Shown: one piece after another, positions 15,158 to 22,870 of the stretch
Layout of the letters: each line of letters starts with the position of its first letter
How positions within the stretch are numbered: position 1 is the stretch's first letter
Assembly: GCA_902386535.1 (NCBI GenBank)
Contig: CABMJK010000010.1
Span: forward strand, 1-33,692
Origin: Candidatus Burarchaeum australiense
Lineage (GTDB): Archaea; Micrarchaeota; Micrarchaeia; Burarchaeales; Burarchaeaceae
DNA: 33,692 bases
Direction: 5' to 3'
Made by a program: the position numbers and the translations under genes
Notes under the pieces: model-generated
What the model was told of the DNA's origin: nothing
The model's database searches: none
Seen by the model: only the letters and a program-made list of their open reading frames with translations

Positions 15158-16273
15158 TCAGGCCTTCTCAACAACAAGCCTTACTTCCCATTCCTCTATC
15201 TTCCACATCTTGCCCTCTGCTTTTCCGCCAGTCTTTCCTTCTTTCTTCTTGGCCTCTTCCTTGAGCTCGAGCTTTTTCGCGTTCACCGACTTGGCGAGCG
15301 CCTGCTTCTGCCCCTCGACCAGCGCCAGGAACTCCGCGGGCGCGTAAATGGAAACCTTCACCTCGTCCTTCTCGAGCAAATCAATCTCCTTCCTCGTGGC
15401 CTGAATCCTGCGCGTGAGCTCGCGCGCCATGGCCTCGGCGTAGAGCGCGGCATCCAGCTTCGGGTTGAACCAGGCCTTGCCCTCCTCGAAATCCGCGCTC
15501 ACGTGGCCTTCTTTTGCCTTGCCCATGCCCACTGCCTTCGCGTTCGCGAGCTGCGCAATCACCTGCCCGAGCCTGGCGACCGCGGCCGCCACCGCGCTCG
15601 ACTCGCTCTCGACTATTACCTCGGCAATGGGCCACCGGAGCTTCACGCCCGCGCCCTGCCGCGCATTTGCGGATGCATTGACTATCTGGTCCGCAATCTT
15701 CATCTGGCCCTCGAGCAGCGTGTCTATCGCCTTCTCGTCATAGGCCGGCCAGCCCAGCAGGCTCGCGCTCGCCTCCTTTTCGCGCTGCCTGAAGAAGCGC
15801 TGGTAGATGTCCTCGCACACGAAAGGCGTGATGGGCGTCATGAGCTTCATGAGCGCGAGCATGGATCTGTAGAGAACTTCGTTCACCGCGTCCGCATCCT
15901 CGCCCGCGCCCATCCTCGCCTTCGCTATCTTCAGGTAGAATCGGCTCAGGTCATCGACCACGAACCTGCGCAGCGCGTTCACCGCGTCGTGGATGCGGTA
16001 CTCGTCGAAGGCGAGCGTGGCCTCCTTGGTCACGCTGTTCAGCCGCGAGAGCAGCCACGCATCCTCAAGTCTGTAGGAAACTTTTCCCTTTGCCTTCGGC
16101 TCGGAATAGAAGCGCTCCAGGTAGATGCACAAATTATAGAGTATTCCGACCGTGCCCGCGGCCTCCTTCATCTCGCTCCAGTTGAAGCGCAAATCCTCCC
16201 ACACGCTCGAGCTCAGGCTCCACAGCCTGAACGCGTCGGCCCCGTGCTTGTCGAGCATCTCCTCCAGCGGCAC
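15158..16273 (-). CDS. ileS: Isoleucyl-tRNA synthetase, C-terminal fragment (anticodon-binding domain)
   Basis: This open piece follows the TAG at 16286-16288 in the same frame as the N-terminal fragment and begins, if translated separately, at a GTG at 16273 (PLEEMLDKHGADAFRLW). It encodes the end of the catalytic domain (SSSVWEDLRFNW), the helical anticodon-binding domain (about 60-180), and the C-terminal region found in archaeal and eukaryotic enzymes. No ribosome binding site is evident before the GTG, so independent translation is doubtful. The product would lack the active site. Confidence 0.85.
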   Translation of the reverse strand: MPLEEMLDKHGADAFRLWSLSSSVWEDLRFNWSEMKEAAGTVGILYNLCIYLERFYSEPKAKGKVSYRLEDAWLLSRLNSVTKEATLAFDEYRIHDAVNALRRFVVDDLSRFYLKIAKARMGAGEDADAVNEVLYRSMLALMKLMTPITPFVCEDIYQRFFRQREKEASASLLGWPAYDEKAIDTLLEGQMKIADQIVNASANARQGAGVKLRWPIAEVIVESESSAVAAAVARLGQVIAQLANAKAVGMGKAKEGHVSADFEEGKAWFNPKLDAALYAEAMARELTRRIQATRKEIDLLEKDEVKVSIYAPAEFLALVEGQKQALAKSVNAKKLELKEEAKKKEGKTGGKAEGKMWKIEEWEVRLVVEKA

Positions 16274-16453
16274 GAAGTTGCTTAGCTACTTCCTCATCTT
16301 CTCGCCCTTCTCCTCCATGAAGAAGCCGTTCATTAGAATGGATTTGTAGGGAATCTCGTCCTTGAGAACCACGCCCGAGCCGAGCAGCGAGTAGAACCAG
16401 CCCCGCACCTGGTCCTTGCCCTCGGTTATGAAATCGCAGGGATACCAGAATTT

Positions 16454-18049
16454 TTACTCCTCGGGCGTGAGCGAGGCCCAGATGGCATTGCCCGAGTCGA
16501 ACCACACGTCGAGCACGTCGGGCGTGCGCCTCATCTCGCCGCCGCACTTGCACGGGAAAGTCACCTTGTCCATGTCCGGCTTGTGCAAGTCCGGATACTG
16601 CCCCGGCAGCTCGCCGGCCGAGCCCACGACTTTCATCTCCTTGCAGCCCTCCTTCTGGCAAGTCCAGATGGGCAAAGGTATCCCCCAGTAGCGCTGGCGC
16701 GAGATGCACCAGTCGGGCGCGTTGCCCACGAAATCGCGGAACCAGGTGCGCGCGTGCTCGGGCTGCCACCTTATCTTGTCGATTTCCTTGAGCATCTCTT
16801 CCTTCACTTTCGAGACCGCGATGAACCACTGGTCCGTAGTGATATAGATGAGCGGAGTCTTGCAGCGCCAGCAGTGCGCGTACCTGTGCCTTATGGTGCC
16901 CGCGTGGATTAGCGTGCCCCTCTCGCGCAGATACTCGATTATCTCGTGGTTGGTCTTCTTCACGTTCTTGCCCGCGTACTCGCCGGCCTCGGCAGTGTAA
17001 TTGCCGTTCGCGCCCACGGGGCAGAAAATTTCCAGGCCATAGCGCTTGCCCACTATGAAGTCCTGCGGGCCGTGCCCTGGCGCGCAGTGCACGAGGCCCG
17101 TGCCGTCCTCGAGCGTCACGAACTCGTCGCTGAGCACCACCTTGTGCACAATCTCCTGCTGCTTCGGCACCTTCTCGAAAAGCGGGTGCACGTACTCGAG
17201 GCCCTCGAGCTTCTTGCCCGAAACCTCGCCCAGAATCACCGGGCTAAGGCCGAGCTCGTGCGTCACCGCCATCAGCGCGTCCAATCTTTCCTTCGCCACA
17301 ATCCAAATTTCATCTCCAACTTTCGCCTTCACGTACTTGAACTCCGGGTGCACCATGACGGCCATGTTCGCGACCAGCGTCCACGGCGTGGTCGTCCAGA
17401 TTATCAAAAATTCTTTTTCTTTTGAATCTTTTCCCTTCACCTCGAACTTCACGTAAATAGACGTGTCATCCACGTCCTCGTACTCGAGCTCGTAGTTGGC
17501 CATCGTGGTCTCGCAGCGCGGGCAGAGCGGCAGCACGTAGATGCCGCGGTGCAGCAGGCCCTTCTCGTGCGCCTTCTTGATGGTGGCCCAGGAGCGCTCG
17601 ATGAAACCCCGCTTATATGTAATATAGGGGTCCTCCCAGTCCATCCACACCCCGCACCTCTGGAACTGGCCGCCCATCACGCCGATATATTGGGTGGCAA
17701 ACTGCTTGCACTTCTCTATGAATTTCTCGACCCCGATCTTCTCCTCAATCTCCTTCTTGTTCCTGAGCTTGAGCTCCTGCTCCACTTTCACCTCTATCGG
17801 AAGGCCGTGCGTGTCGTAGCCCGGCTTTGCCCTCAGGTTCCTGCCCCTTGCCCTCCAATATCGGCACATGGCGTCCTTTATGCACTTGTTCCATGCCGTG
17901 CCCGGATGTATCTGCCCTGTGGCATAGGGCGGGCCGTCGCAGAAATAGAGCTTCTCGCCCTTGGCGTTCCTCTCCTTCACCTTTTCATACACTTTCTCGC
18001 TTTGCCAGAGCTGCAGAATCCTCTTCTCGGTTTCCATCGCGCTGTACAT
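16454..18049 (-). CDS. ileS: Isoleucyl-tRNA synthetase, N-terminal fragment (Rossmann and editing domains)
   Basis: This open piece covers the first half of the enzyme. It has the ATP-binding signature as DGPPYATGQIHPGT (a variant of the HIGH motif, His-Pro-Gly-Thr), the zinc-binding CPRCETTMANYELEY, and the editing (CP1) domain with LEDGTGLVHCAPGHGPQDF. The later Cys pairs CWRCKTPLIYI, CQKEGCKE and CKCGGEMRRTPDVLDVWFDSG are also present. It ends at TAA 16454-16456 after WASLTPEE. I prefer the ATG at 18049, preceded by GGTG, over an upstream TTG at 18067; another ATG at 18037 is possible. On its own this piece lacks the KMSKS loop and the anticodon-binding domain and would not be active. Confidence 0.9.
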   Translation of the reverse strand: MYSAMETEKRILQLWQSEKVYEKVKERNAKGEKLYFCDGPPYATGQIHPGTAWNKCIKDAMCRYWRARGRNLRAKPGYDTHGLPIEVKVEQELKLRNKKEIEEKIGVEKFIEKCKQFATQYIGVMGGQFQRCGVWMDWEDPYITYKRGFIERSWATIKKAHEKGLLHRGIYVLPLCPRCETTMANYELEYEDVDDTSIYVKFEVKGKDSKEKEFLIIWTTTPWTLVANMAVMVHPEFKYVKAKVGDEIWIVAKERLDALMAVTHELGLSPVILGEVSGKKLEGLEYVHPLFEKVPKQQEIVHKVVLSDEFVTLEDGTGLVHCAPGHGPQDFIVGKRYGLEIFCPVGANGNYTAEAGEYAGKNVKKTNHEIIEYLRERGTLIHAGTIRHRYAHCWRCKTPLIYITTDQWFIAVSKVKEEMLKEIDKIRWQPEHARTWFRDFVGNAPDWCISRQRYWGIPLPIWTCQKEGCKEMKVVGSAGELPGQYPDLHKPDMDKVTFPCKCGGEMRRTPDVLDVWFDSGNAIWASLTPEE

Positions 18050-18090
18050 GCCACACACCAAAATCAATCAAGCTTGACCTTAAACCATTC

Positions 18091-18492
18091 CTAGGCTGCC
18101 TTCTCCGCGGGCACGGCTGCCGCAGCCCCCGTTTTTCTCTGCGCCCGCACGATGGCGGTTGCCATGGCCACTGCGCACACGGCGATTATCGCCAGGGCCA
18201 GGGACGTGGCCACGGTTCCCCTCAGCAAAAGCATCGTGAAAAACATCGCGCCCGCGAGCGCCGCAGCGCAGGCAATTCCCGCGCCCTCCTCGTTCCCTAT
18301 TCCGAATTCTTCCGCGCCCTTCAGCACGAAATAGGCAAGCCCGCCGCAGGCGAGGAGCAGGACAACTGCGAACTGGCTGTAGTCCGGGCCTCCGAGCCCC
18401 CCGAATTTCATTATCACGAGCATCGCGGAGGCTATCACTATCCATGCAGCCACGAATACGCCGTCTCCTTTCGAATCAGCCAACTTGTCCAC
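18091..18492 (-). CDS. Small multi-pass membrane protein upstream of ileS
   Basis: This 133-residue protein has about four hydrophobic helices (VFVAAWIVIASAMLVIM, FAVVLLLACGGLAYFVL, GIACAAALAGAMFFTMLLL, ATSLALAIIAVCAVAMATAIV) and an Ala-rich basic tail. It starts with GTG at 18492 behind a purine-rich stretch. No family is recognised. It lies 41 bases upstream of the ileS start in the same orientation and is probably co-transcribed with it. It faces the surface-protein gene at 18577 across an 84-base spacer with an AT-rich block (18541-18555) that can serve both directions. Confidence 0.75.
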   Translation of the reverse strand: MDKLADSKGDGVFVAAWIVIASAMLVIMKFGGLGGPDYSQFAVVLLLACGGLAYFVLKGAEEFGIGNEEGAGIACAAALAGAMFFTMLLLRGTVATSLALAIIAVCAVAMATAIVRAQRKTGAAAAVPAEKAA

Positions 18493-18576
18493 CCTTTCCC
18501 CGGTTCATGCCGTTCCCGAGAAACCCCCTTAATACGTAATCTAATATTTAATAAGGATTGGGTGGAAAAAACCATC

Positions 18577-19794
18577 ATGCGCTTTTCGCCAATCGCATTT
18601 CTCGCACTGGCGCTAGTTTGCCTTCTTCCCGCCTTCGCACTGGCCCTGGACCTGCCAGAGCCGCATTACACCACTAGCACGGTGGACGTTCTCTACCAGC
18701 ACCAGCTTCCTCCCGTCACGCTTGCCGAAGTGACCGAAGTCCACGGCTGCGCCCTCGAGCCCGCGTACCTCAACATCTCGCCGTCGGACAACAAGATGAC
18801 CGTGCGAGTAACTTACCTCTATGCCAATGGCACCGAGTCCGTGGTTTTCGAGAAGGACTACGACCCCCTGGCTTTCCCGAGCGGCATCAGCTACACCTAT
18901 GCCATTCCAAGAGAAGGCGAATATGCGCTTACGATACTCTACTATAACCAGCTTAACAAGCGCCGCACTTTCATCGTGGACTGCACCTACAACGCCAGTG
19001 CCTACGTGCCCCAGCCCCCCGCAGTCCCGCCTTCGACTCCGCCGGCCCAGCCGCCCGCGCAGCCTCCTTCCACCAACGTCTCCGGCAATGCAACGGTGCC
19101 TCCGGTCCAGCCGCCGGCAACAAACGTCTCCGGCAACGCGTCGCTGCCGCCCGGCCAGACCTTCGAGGACGAGACCGCGGCCTTCAATGCAATAGGCAAT
19201 GCCGCCTACACCATAGATGTGACCCGCAATGAAGGTGCCGACGTAACCCCTGCCCAGCAAAAGCTCGACCAGGCTCGCTCCGCCTATGCTTCCGAGAATT
19301 ACAAGGAGGCCCTTTCGCTTGCCCAGGAAGCCACGGCGCTTGCCGAGAAGGCCCGGATGCCCGTGAACCAAACCTCGAACGTGAGCGGCGGAGGCTTCCA
19401 GCTCCCGTCAATCCAGCTGCCCTCCATCGACCTGTCCGGAATTTCGGCAGGCCTGTCGGGGATCGTCTCCGCCCTCCTGTCAAACATTCTGCTGATAGTC
19501 GGCGTAATCGTGGTTGCCGCCGCAGCCTTCTTCCTCCTGCAGCGCAAAAAGAGGGAAAAGGAGTCGCAGCCGCCGCCGGAGAAGCCCATGTCCGGGGAGC
19601 AGCTTCCGTCCTCGCGCAGGTCCCGCGAGGAGGTTGATGCCGAGCTCGGGTCAGAGGAGAAGGCTGGCGAGGAGGAAGCGCCGTCTTCAGAGGGAGGCGA
19701 AGCGCCCCAGGGCGGCGAGGAGCAAAAAGAAGGCGGGGAAAGCTATGGCCGGCCGGAGTCTGAAGACAACGCTCCGCAAACCCATGCGCCGTAA
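18577..19794 (+). CDS. Membrane-anchored surface protein with helical module and acidic cytoplasmic tail
   Basis: This 405-residue protein starts at ATG 18577, after GGTGG and a TATA-like block (AATATTTAAT). It has a signal peptide (IAFLALALVCLLPAFALA), a beta-rich exported domain (about 25-145), a Pro-rich spacer with repeated PPAQPP and NVSGNA phrases, and a helical module of about 60 residues (AFNAIGNAAYTIDV, QQKLDQARSAYASENYKEALSLAQEATALAEKA). One membrane helix (LLSNILLIVGVIVVAAAAFFLL) follows, then KKREKE and a long acidic Glu/Ser/Pro/Gly-rich cytoplasmic tail of about 80 residues, likely disordered. The helical module recurs in the next two genes. The acidic tail is unique among the three and might contact cytoplasmic partners. 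The family is unrecognised. Confidence 0.88.
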   Translation: MRFSPIAFLALALVCLLPAFALALDLPEPHYTTSTVDVLYQHQLPPVTLAEVTEVHGCALEPAYLNISPSDNKMTVRVTYLYANGTESVVFEKDYDPLAFPSGISYTYAIPREGEYALTILYYNQLNKRRTFIVDCTYNASAYVPQPPAVPPSTPPAQPPAQPPSTNVSGNATVPPVQPPATNVSGNASLPPGQTFEDETAAFNAIGNAAYTIDVTRNEGADVTPAQQKLDQARSAYASENYKEALSLAQEATALAEKARMPVNQTSNVSGGGFQLPSIQLPSIDLSGISAGLSGIVSALLSNILLIVGVIVVAAAAFFLLQRKKREKESQPPPEKPMSGEQLPSSRRSREEVDAELGSEEKAGEEEAPSSEGGEAPQGGEEQKEGGESYGRPESEDNAPQTHAP

Positions 19795-20002
19795 GACGAA
19801 GGAGGAAGCGAGAAATTCCCAGATGAGGCACCTGACGAATCTTCCCATCCATAGACGTGTTTTCATCCCGGGCCCTCCTTCGGTTTCCTCATCCCTCCCC
19901 GTAGAAGATAGGTTTATAAACAATAAAGATTCATTACCCCCAGATAGTTCCAAAGAGGTTCCGATAGAGATAGCGATCTCAAAAACATATGAGGTGGTGG
20001 AT

Positions 20003-22021
20003 GTGAAAGGTAAGCTGTTCGTTCTGACGTTAGTTGCGATGATGTTCCTGTCGAGCATCGCAGCCGCATGGGACCCGGTGATGAACCAATCGGTCATCTT
20101 CGGCTCAAATCCCACGAAAGTGCTTCTTAACTCGTCCTCCAACTCTTCCATCGTGTTCAACGTTACTGCCATAAACCAGTCCAACCTGATTTCGCTGTTC
20201 GTAAACACTACGAGCTGCAAACTTTACGTCTCGCTGCCCGGCACCGACTACATGGTCGGCCCGGTCAACACCACCAACTCGAGCGGATTGGCATTAACCG
20301 CGAATCAAATAGGTTTCTCATTCATAATAGGCAATGCCACCGTGGGTGCGCTTGCCGAGAGGGGCAGGGAGAACGCCTACAACGTGACCGTCAACTGCAC
20401 GTTCACCAACGGCACCTTCACCTGGAACTCCACGAACTCAACCAACCTGACGATTGACGTAACTGCGCCGACGGTTGCCCTGCGCTACCCGGCGGACAAG
20501 ACGTGGAACAGCTCATGGGGTCCGGTGACTTTCTCATGGACTCATGTCGACACGGGCACCAACGTTTCGAGGTGCAACCTCTATCTGGCATCACAGAACT
20601 CCTCGCAGTCCACACCCAGCTCAGCCGGAGTGGGCAACGTTTCGATACTTTGGGCGCTGAACACAACCAACGCCACAAACGTTTCGACCGGCACCAGCAA
20701 CCTGATGTACTACCAGGGCGGCACACTCGCCTTGCCTTACGTGACTGCGGATGCGAACGTAAGCTGGAACGTCCAGTGCTTTGACTTCGCGGGCAACGGC
20801 GCCTTTGCAACGAGCAACAGGAGCGTTGTCATCGACAACAGTTCGCCCGTGTATGTCAAGCTGGTTTCACCGACCAACAACACCGCGGTTGTCTGCGGCC
20901 ACTCAATTGGCTTCGGCTTCAGCGTCTATGATGACTGGGGCCTGGCAAGCTGCTCGGTAGCGTTGAACTACTCGGGCATTGCGGCGGGTGACATGGATGC
21001 AGACCACTCTCCTGGCGGCATTGGCTTCAAGACGAATGCCACGGCCACGTACTCAACGAACACAGTCGGTCCCAACGGCAACTGGCTGGAGACGACCTTC
21101 TACAACGTGTCTGCCGGCATTACCAACTACATAAGCTTCGCAATCCCGAACGTCAACTTCTCATCGGTCAACTGGACCGTGCGATGCACTGACCATGCGG
21201 GCCACAACACGACCAACACGACCTGGTTCCTGGTGACCCTGACCAATGATACGGGAGCAAACCGTGGCACCGGTGGCGCCGGGTCTAACCCAGCGCCCAG
21301 CGTGGACGTGTCAACTGGGTGCGTTGGCGAGTCGACGACAATTTCCGTGTCGGGCTTGTACAACCCCGTGAACATCAACGTGATGAAAGTGGACGTGGCG
21401 CCCTCGCAGAGCGTCTATACCACCGTCCTGAACTACGACGGCTCGGTGAACTTCGTCGCGAGCGCGAAGGGCTCCTACTCTGCCTATCTTTCAGGCACCG
21501 GGCTGACCCCAATGTCAGTGCCCTTCTCTGTCACGTGCGACTCTAGCCCCGTGACCACGCCGACGCCAACAACTCCTCCAGAGACAACCACTCCGCCGGC
21601 CCAGCCGCCGGCACAACCCGAGCAGCCACCCGTGCAGCCTCCGGCCCAGCCTCCTGCAGTAACGCAGGCTGACGCCCAGAGCGCGTACAACGCTGCCAAT
21701 GCGGCCATAGTCGCTGCGGCTGACGCAAACAAGGACGTGTCAGCTGCCCAGAGCAAACTCGCAGAAGCCCTGTCTGCCCTGAATGCGGGCAACTACGAGA
21801 ATGCGGTGACTCTGTCGAATGCGGCGGCCTCGTTGGCTGAGAGCGCGAGTGCGCTGGCACCGACCACTCCAACCACGCCTGCACCGACCACTCCAACCAC
21901 GCCTGCACCGACCACTCCAACACCCGCTCCGAGCGGCACAAACTGGCTGCTCTGGATAGTGGTGATAGTGGTGATCGTGGCAGCGGCCTACTACCTCATG
22001 ACCAAGAGGAAGAAGTATTGA
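20003..22021 (+). CDS. Membrane-anchored surface protein with Ig-like domains and helical module
   Basis: I place the start at GTG 20003, just after the strong ribosome binding region GAGGTGGTGG, giving 672 residues. It begins VKGKLFVLTLVAMMFLSSIAAAW, a signal peptide. The exported part has beta-sandwich domains of Ig/cadherin-like character (VTAPTVALRYPADKTWNSS, IDNSSPVYVKLVSPTNNT, VDVSTGCVGESTTISVSGLY) and very many Asn-X-Ser/Thr sequons. A Pro/Thr-rich spacer, the helical module (ADAQSAYNAANAAIVAAADA, QSKLAEALSALNAGNYENAV), a Thr/Pro repeat built from a 24-bp DNA repeat, a membrane helix (LLWIVVIVVIVAAAYYL) and the basic end TKRKKY complete it. It is the second of three consecutive genes with this C-terminal plan; an S-layer or adhesin role is plausible but unproven. 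Confidence 0.88.
   Translation: MKGKLFVLTLVAMMFLSSIAAAWDPVMNQSVIFGSNPTKVLLNSSSNSSIVFNVTAINQSNLISLFVNTTSCKLYVSLPGTDYMVGPVNTTNSSGLALTANQIGFSFIIGNATVGALAERGRENAYNVTVNCTFTNGTFTWNSTNSTNLTIDVTAPTVALRYPADKTWNSSWGPVTFSWTHVDTGTNVSRCNLYLASQNSSQSTPSSAGVGNVSILWALNTTNATNVSTGTSNLMYYQGGTLALPYVTADANVSWNVQCFDFAGNGAFATSNRSVVIDNSSPVYVKLVSPTNNTAVVCGHSIGFGFSVYDDWGLASCSVALNYSGIAAGDMDADHSPGGIGFKTNATATYSTNTVGPNGNWLETTFYNVSAGITNYISFAIPNVNFSSVNWTVRCTDHAGHNTTNTTWFLVTLTNDTGANRGTGGAGSNPAPSVDVSTGCVGESTTISVSGLYNPVNINVMKVDVAPSQSVYTTVLNYDGSVNFVASAKGSYSAYLSGTGLTPMSVPFSVTCDSSPVTTPTPTTPPETTTPPAQPPAQPEQPPVQPPAQPPAVTQADAQSAYNAANAAIVAAADANKDVSAAQSKLAEALSALNAGNYENAVTLSNAAASLAESASALAPTTPTTPAPTTPTTPAPTTPTPAPSGTNWLLWIVVIVVIVAAAYYLMTKRKKY
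21857..21920 (+). repeat. 24-bp tandem repeat coding for a Thr/Pro spacer
   Basis: A 24-bp unit (GCACCGACCACTCCAACCAC plus GCCT) occurs twice in full (21857-21880, 21881-21904) and once in part (21905-21920). It encodes the eight-residue unit APTTPTTP just outside the membrane helix. Unit number could vary between strains by slippage, changing how far the domain stands from the membrane. Confidence 0.8.
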
Positions 22022-22211
22022 GGCATAGGGCGTAGGACGGAACGATAAGTGGGGGCGGGCGCAAAGGCTTGCCCCATTCTCTTTCTTTTGTTTTCCATCC
22101 CCCAGCGCAAGCAGGAGGATTCGTCTGCGCTGCGGGAAAGACGGACAGACGGAGGGCGGGCGGGCCGAAAAGTTTTTTAAATAGGGGATTTATTTGTGTG
22201 CGGGTGACCAA
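22022..22211 (+). other. Intergenic region with T-rich terminator, hairpin and promoter
   Basis: After the stop at 22021 a pyrimidine/T-rich tract (CTTTCTTTTGTTTTCC, 22081-22096) may end transcription. A 7-bp inverted repeat follows: CAGCGCA (22103-22109) and TGCGCTG (22126-22132). Nearer the next gene, an AT-rich block (about 22174-22182, TTTTTTAAAT) is a good TATA box about 30-35 bases before ATG 22212, and GGTGA (22203-22207) is the ribosome binding site. Confidence 0.5.
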
Positions 22212-22775
22212 ATGAGCAGAAATTTAGTGCTAATAGTCCTGATAGCTTCCATCATGGTGCTATCTGCCTTTGCCACGGCGGAGGTGACGAAGACTGACGC
22301 GCAAAATGCCATAAGTGCCGCGGACTATGCCATTTACACTGCGCAGCAGGCCAACAAGAACACCACGCTTGCCGAGGCCAAGCTGGCCCAGGCAATAAGC
22401 GCGCTCACCGGAGACTATTCTGGTGCCCTGAATCTGGCCAATCAGGCCAAGACGTTAGCCGAAAGCGCGCCTTCCCTGACCCCCACGCCCGCTCCAGCGC
22501 CGCCAGTGCAAAACCAGACCAATTCCACAGGCGCAGGCAATCAGGGCTCCACAGCGCCTTCAGGGGAGCAGCAGACGCCTGGCAGCAGCACAACCCCTCC
22601 ATCCGGCACCGAGCCGCAGGCTCCTGCCCCGACAACAACGCCTCCCGCAACGACCAGCGAGGCCAGCAGCGGCCCCAACTGGCTGTTCATAGGCGGCGTC
22701 CTGTTCTTCTTCGGAGCAGGTGCAGTCACTTTCCTGATAATCATATGGTATTTCTTCCTCAGAAGGCGCTACTAG
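22212..22775 (+). CDS. Small membrane-anchored protein consisting of the helical module
   Basis: This 187-residue protein begins at ATG 22212 after GGTGA. It has a signal peptide (LVLIVLIASIMVLSAFATA), immediately followed by the helical module (DAQNAISAADYAIYTAQQAN, EAKLAQAISALTGDYSGALN, LANQAKTLAESA). A Pro/Thr/Gln/Gly-rich spacer, one membrane helix (LFIGGVLFFFGAGAVTFLIIIWYFFL) and the basic end RRRY complete it. It is the minimal version of the architecture seen in the two preceding genes: the shared module with its anchor, but no beta-sandwich domain. That suggests the module itself does something, such as pairing the three proteins in the envelope. No known family is recognised. Confidence 0.85.
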   Translation: MSRNLVLIVLIASIMVLSAFATAEVTKTDAQNAISAADYAIYTAQQANKNTTLAEAKLAQAISALTGDYSGALNLANQAKTLAESAPSLTPTPAPAPPVQNQTNSTGAGNQGSTAPSGEQQTPGSSTTPPSGTEPQAPAPTTTPPATTSEASSGPNWLFIGGVLFFFGAGAVTFLIIIWYFFLRRRY

Positions 22776-22807
22776 GCAGGGGCGCAACAGTTTAGGAAGG
22801 AAATCAT

Positions 22808-22837
22808 CGCGCTAGCGCGCGGTATCATTTTAAATTC
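22808..22837 (+). promoter_or_regulatory. Palindrome and TATA box upstream of rfcS
   Basis: The perfect 12-bp palindrome CGCGCTAGCGCG (22808-22819) is followed at 22828-22837 by the AT-rich TTTTAAATTC, a likely TATA box about 35-40 bases before the rfcS ATG. The palindrome sits where a BRE or an upstream operator would be. Confidence 0.45.
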
Positions 22838-22870
22838 TAGCCGCGAATAGCCCAAGCGGCAGGCGTTCGC

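Larger units (their letters stand above)
15158..18049 (-). pseudogene. ileS: Isoleucyl-tRNA synthetase gene interrupted by two in-frame stop codons
   Basis: Read in one continuous frame, this locus encodes a class Ia isoleucyl-tRNA synthetase (charges tRNA-Ile with isoleucine in the cytosol) of about 963 codons, near the usual archaeal size. TAA at 16454-16456 and TAG at 16286-16288 break the frame 56 codons apart, with no frameshift. The segment between them still encodes conserved catalytic-domain sequence (ITEGKDQVRGWFYSLL), and the TAG lies in the KMSKS loop, which here reads KMRK-stop-LSNF. Both stops are one substitution away from sense codons (for example TCG to TAG, GAA to TAA). Elsewhere in the window TAG and TAA act as normal stops. 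Recent inactivation, assembly error, or read-through are all possible; an otherwise intact essential gene makes error or very recent decay most likely. Confidence 0.85.

Noticed and set aside
15158-18049. Whole-genome stop-codon reassignment as the cause of the ileS stops
   Set aside because: Many other genes here end at TAG or TAA exactly where their families end or where the next gene begins (for example TAG at 6366 and 15121), so these codons are normal stops.
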